From: Pilasporangium apinafurcum
Taxonomy: Eukaryota > Oomycota > Peronosporomycetes > Pythiales > Pythiaceae
Direction of reading: 5' to 3'
Assembly: GCA_001600495.1 (NCBI GenBank)
Contig: BCKE01000026.1
Span: forward strand, 385,627-449,626
DNA: 64,000 nt
In this document: piece after piece, positions 63,266 through 64,000 of the stretch
How the letters are laid out: each line of letters starts with the position of its first letter
Position numbering within the stretch: the stretch's first letter is position 1
Notes under the pieces: model-generated
The model's input: only the letters and a program-made list of their open reading frames with translations
Database searches by the model: none
What the model was told of the DNA's origin: nothing
Made by a program: the position numbers and the translations under genes

Positions 63266-64000
63266 ACGCAGGCACAGTTTAGCTCATGGAAGCCAAACAA
63301 AAAGACAATATAATGAGAAATCGCAGTTTTTACTTGAGTACCCACATGGATTGAGACGCATGTCTGGATCATAACATGTACTTATGTCCATTCGTATTAT
63401 TGTAAATGTGTTTGATTTTCCTTGTTGGTTGGTTTACTTCGTAGAATGTTTGCGGTTTGTTTGTTCTTAATTCCACTTAAGTGAGGGTGGCATGCATTGT
63501 GACTTTGTTCGTGTCTTTTCGAAGGAGAAGCGAGATCATCACGTACCATGTGGCTTAGTTATATTGGAGTGTGGACATGAATGCAAGTTGTTGACATCTA
63601 TGCTTAAGGGAGGTACTACTATTTTCTTGCTATATGGGTTTCGTCTGAGCCAAAAGAGGTGTTTATTGCTTCTAATCTTGATGATATCTGTGTCTGATGC
63701 ACATCTCTACTTAGAACCGCATAGAAAACGATCGTCGCAAGCATAATGCAAGAAGGTAGGTTCCAGAAGCGCATATTTGGTCAGAACACTATTAATGGTT
63801 CAAAAAAAGATAGAGACCTCTTGTAATAGGTCTCCATTACATATCAGACCCGGCGGGTCTGAAAACGAGATAAACCCGAACGGGTTGATAAAGTACGATC
63901 TCCTGCTGTGTGTAGAGATGCGAACTTCTGCTAGATGCGGTTGTTTATTGTTTACGGTTATCCCGTAAATAAATCATGTTTTAAGACATGGAAGAAATAG
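63266..64000. other. right-end stretch with no recognised gene
   Basis: Short frames only. The one notable structure is the cluster of three inverted repeats listed separately. Confidence 0.5.
63813..63886. repeat. cluster of three hairpin-forming inverted repeats
   Basis: GAGACCT...AGGTCTC (63813-63834, 8-nt loop), TCAGACCCG-G-CGGGTCTGA (63844-63862, 9-bp arms) and AACCCG-AA-CGGGTT (63873-63886) lie within 74 bp. The arms resemble each other (GACC/ACCCG). It might be the end of a transposon, a structured RNA or a terminator-like element. Confidence 0.6.

Noticed and set aside
1-64000. tRNA or rRNA genes and CRISPR arrays
   Set aside because: A few GGTTCAA-like strings occur (for example near 61530) but without a matching cloverleaf; no regularly spaced repeats; none is reported.

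Overview
This is a eukaryotic nuclear window, most likely from an oomycete (stramenopile). The genes are dense, and the introns are few, short (46-113 bp) and GT..AG. The architectures point the same way: ARM repeats with three CbxX/CfxQ ATPase domains, ankyrin repeats with a histone deacetylase, and a zinc-finger/BTB/pentapeptide protein. The compactness would suit an Albugo-like genome, but I cannot fix the genus. One 900-base N run (1241-2140) and one ambiguous base (11549) show this is draft assembly.

Layout. 1-9.9 kb: a RING/TRAF-finger/BTB/pentapeptide gene cut by the window edge, a 1626-residue ARM/triple-AAA protein, and a decayed paralogue of the first gene. 9.9-23.7 kb: three large paralogous polytopic membrane proteins (A+, B+, C-) of a family I cannot name. 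A and C share about 895 bp of near-identical DNA in inverted orientation. Between B and C lies a small gene encoding a ubiquitin-like domain fused to ribosomal protein eL41. 24.5-33 kb: an unknown two-exon gene, an IQ-motif protein, a zuotin-type J protein, the 40S assembly factor LTV1 and a heat-shock factor. 33-36 kb: a long gene-poor stretch. 36-49 kb: ankyrin-HDAC, a secreted Cys-rich GPI-type protein, a P4-ATPase flippase, a small EF-hand protein and an MFS transporter. 50.9-61.1 kb: a 3358-residue VPS13 lipid-transfer protein ending in a PDZ-like domain. 61.5-64 kb: a mobile-element relic and the 3' end of an aldo-keto reductase.

Six decayed fragments of RNA-guided-nuclease-type transposon genes (Fanzor/TnpB family) lie between the host genes, near 13.6, 25.5, 45.1, 45.6, 50.4 and 61.6 kb. 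I recognise them by the terminal RuvC segment (DRD/N-x-NAA-x-NI) and, in some, the zinc ribbon. None is intact. Three share a conserved 3' end.

The genes do not form one pathway. Housekeeping themes recur: ribosome biogenesis and translation (LTV1, eL41, zuotin), proteostasis and stress (HSF, AAA protein), and membrane lipid handling (P4-ATPase, VPS13). The two most unusual items are the ubiquitin-like/eL41 fusion and the three-member membrane family with its inverted near-identical tract.
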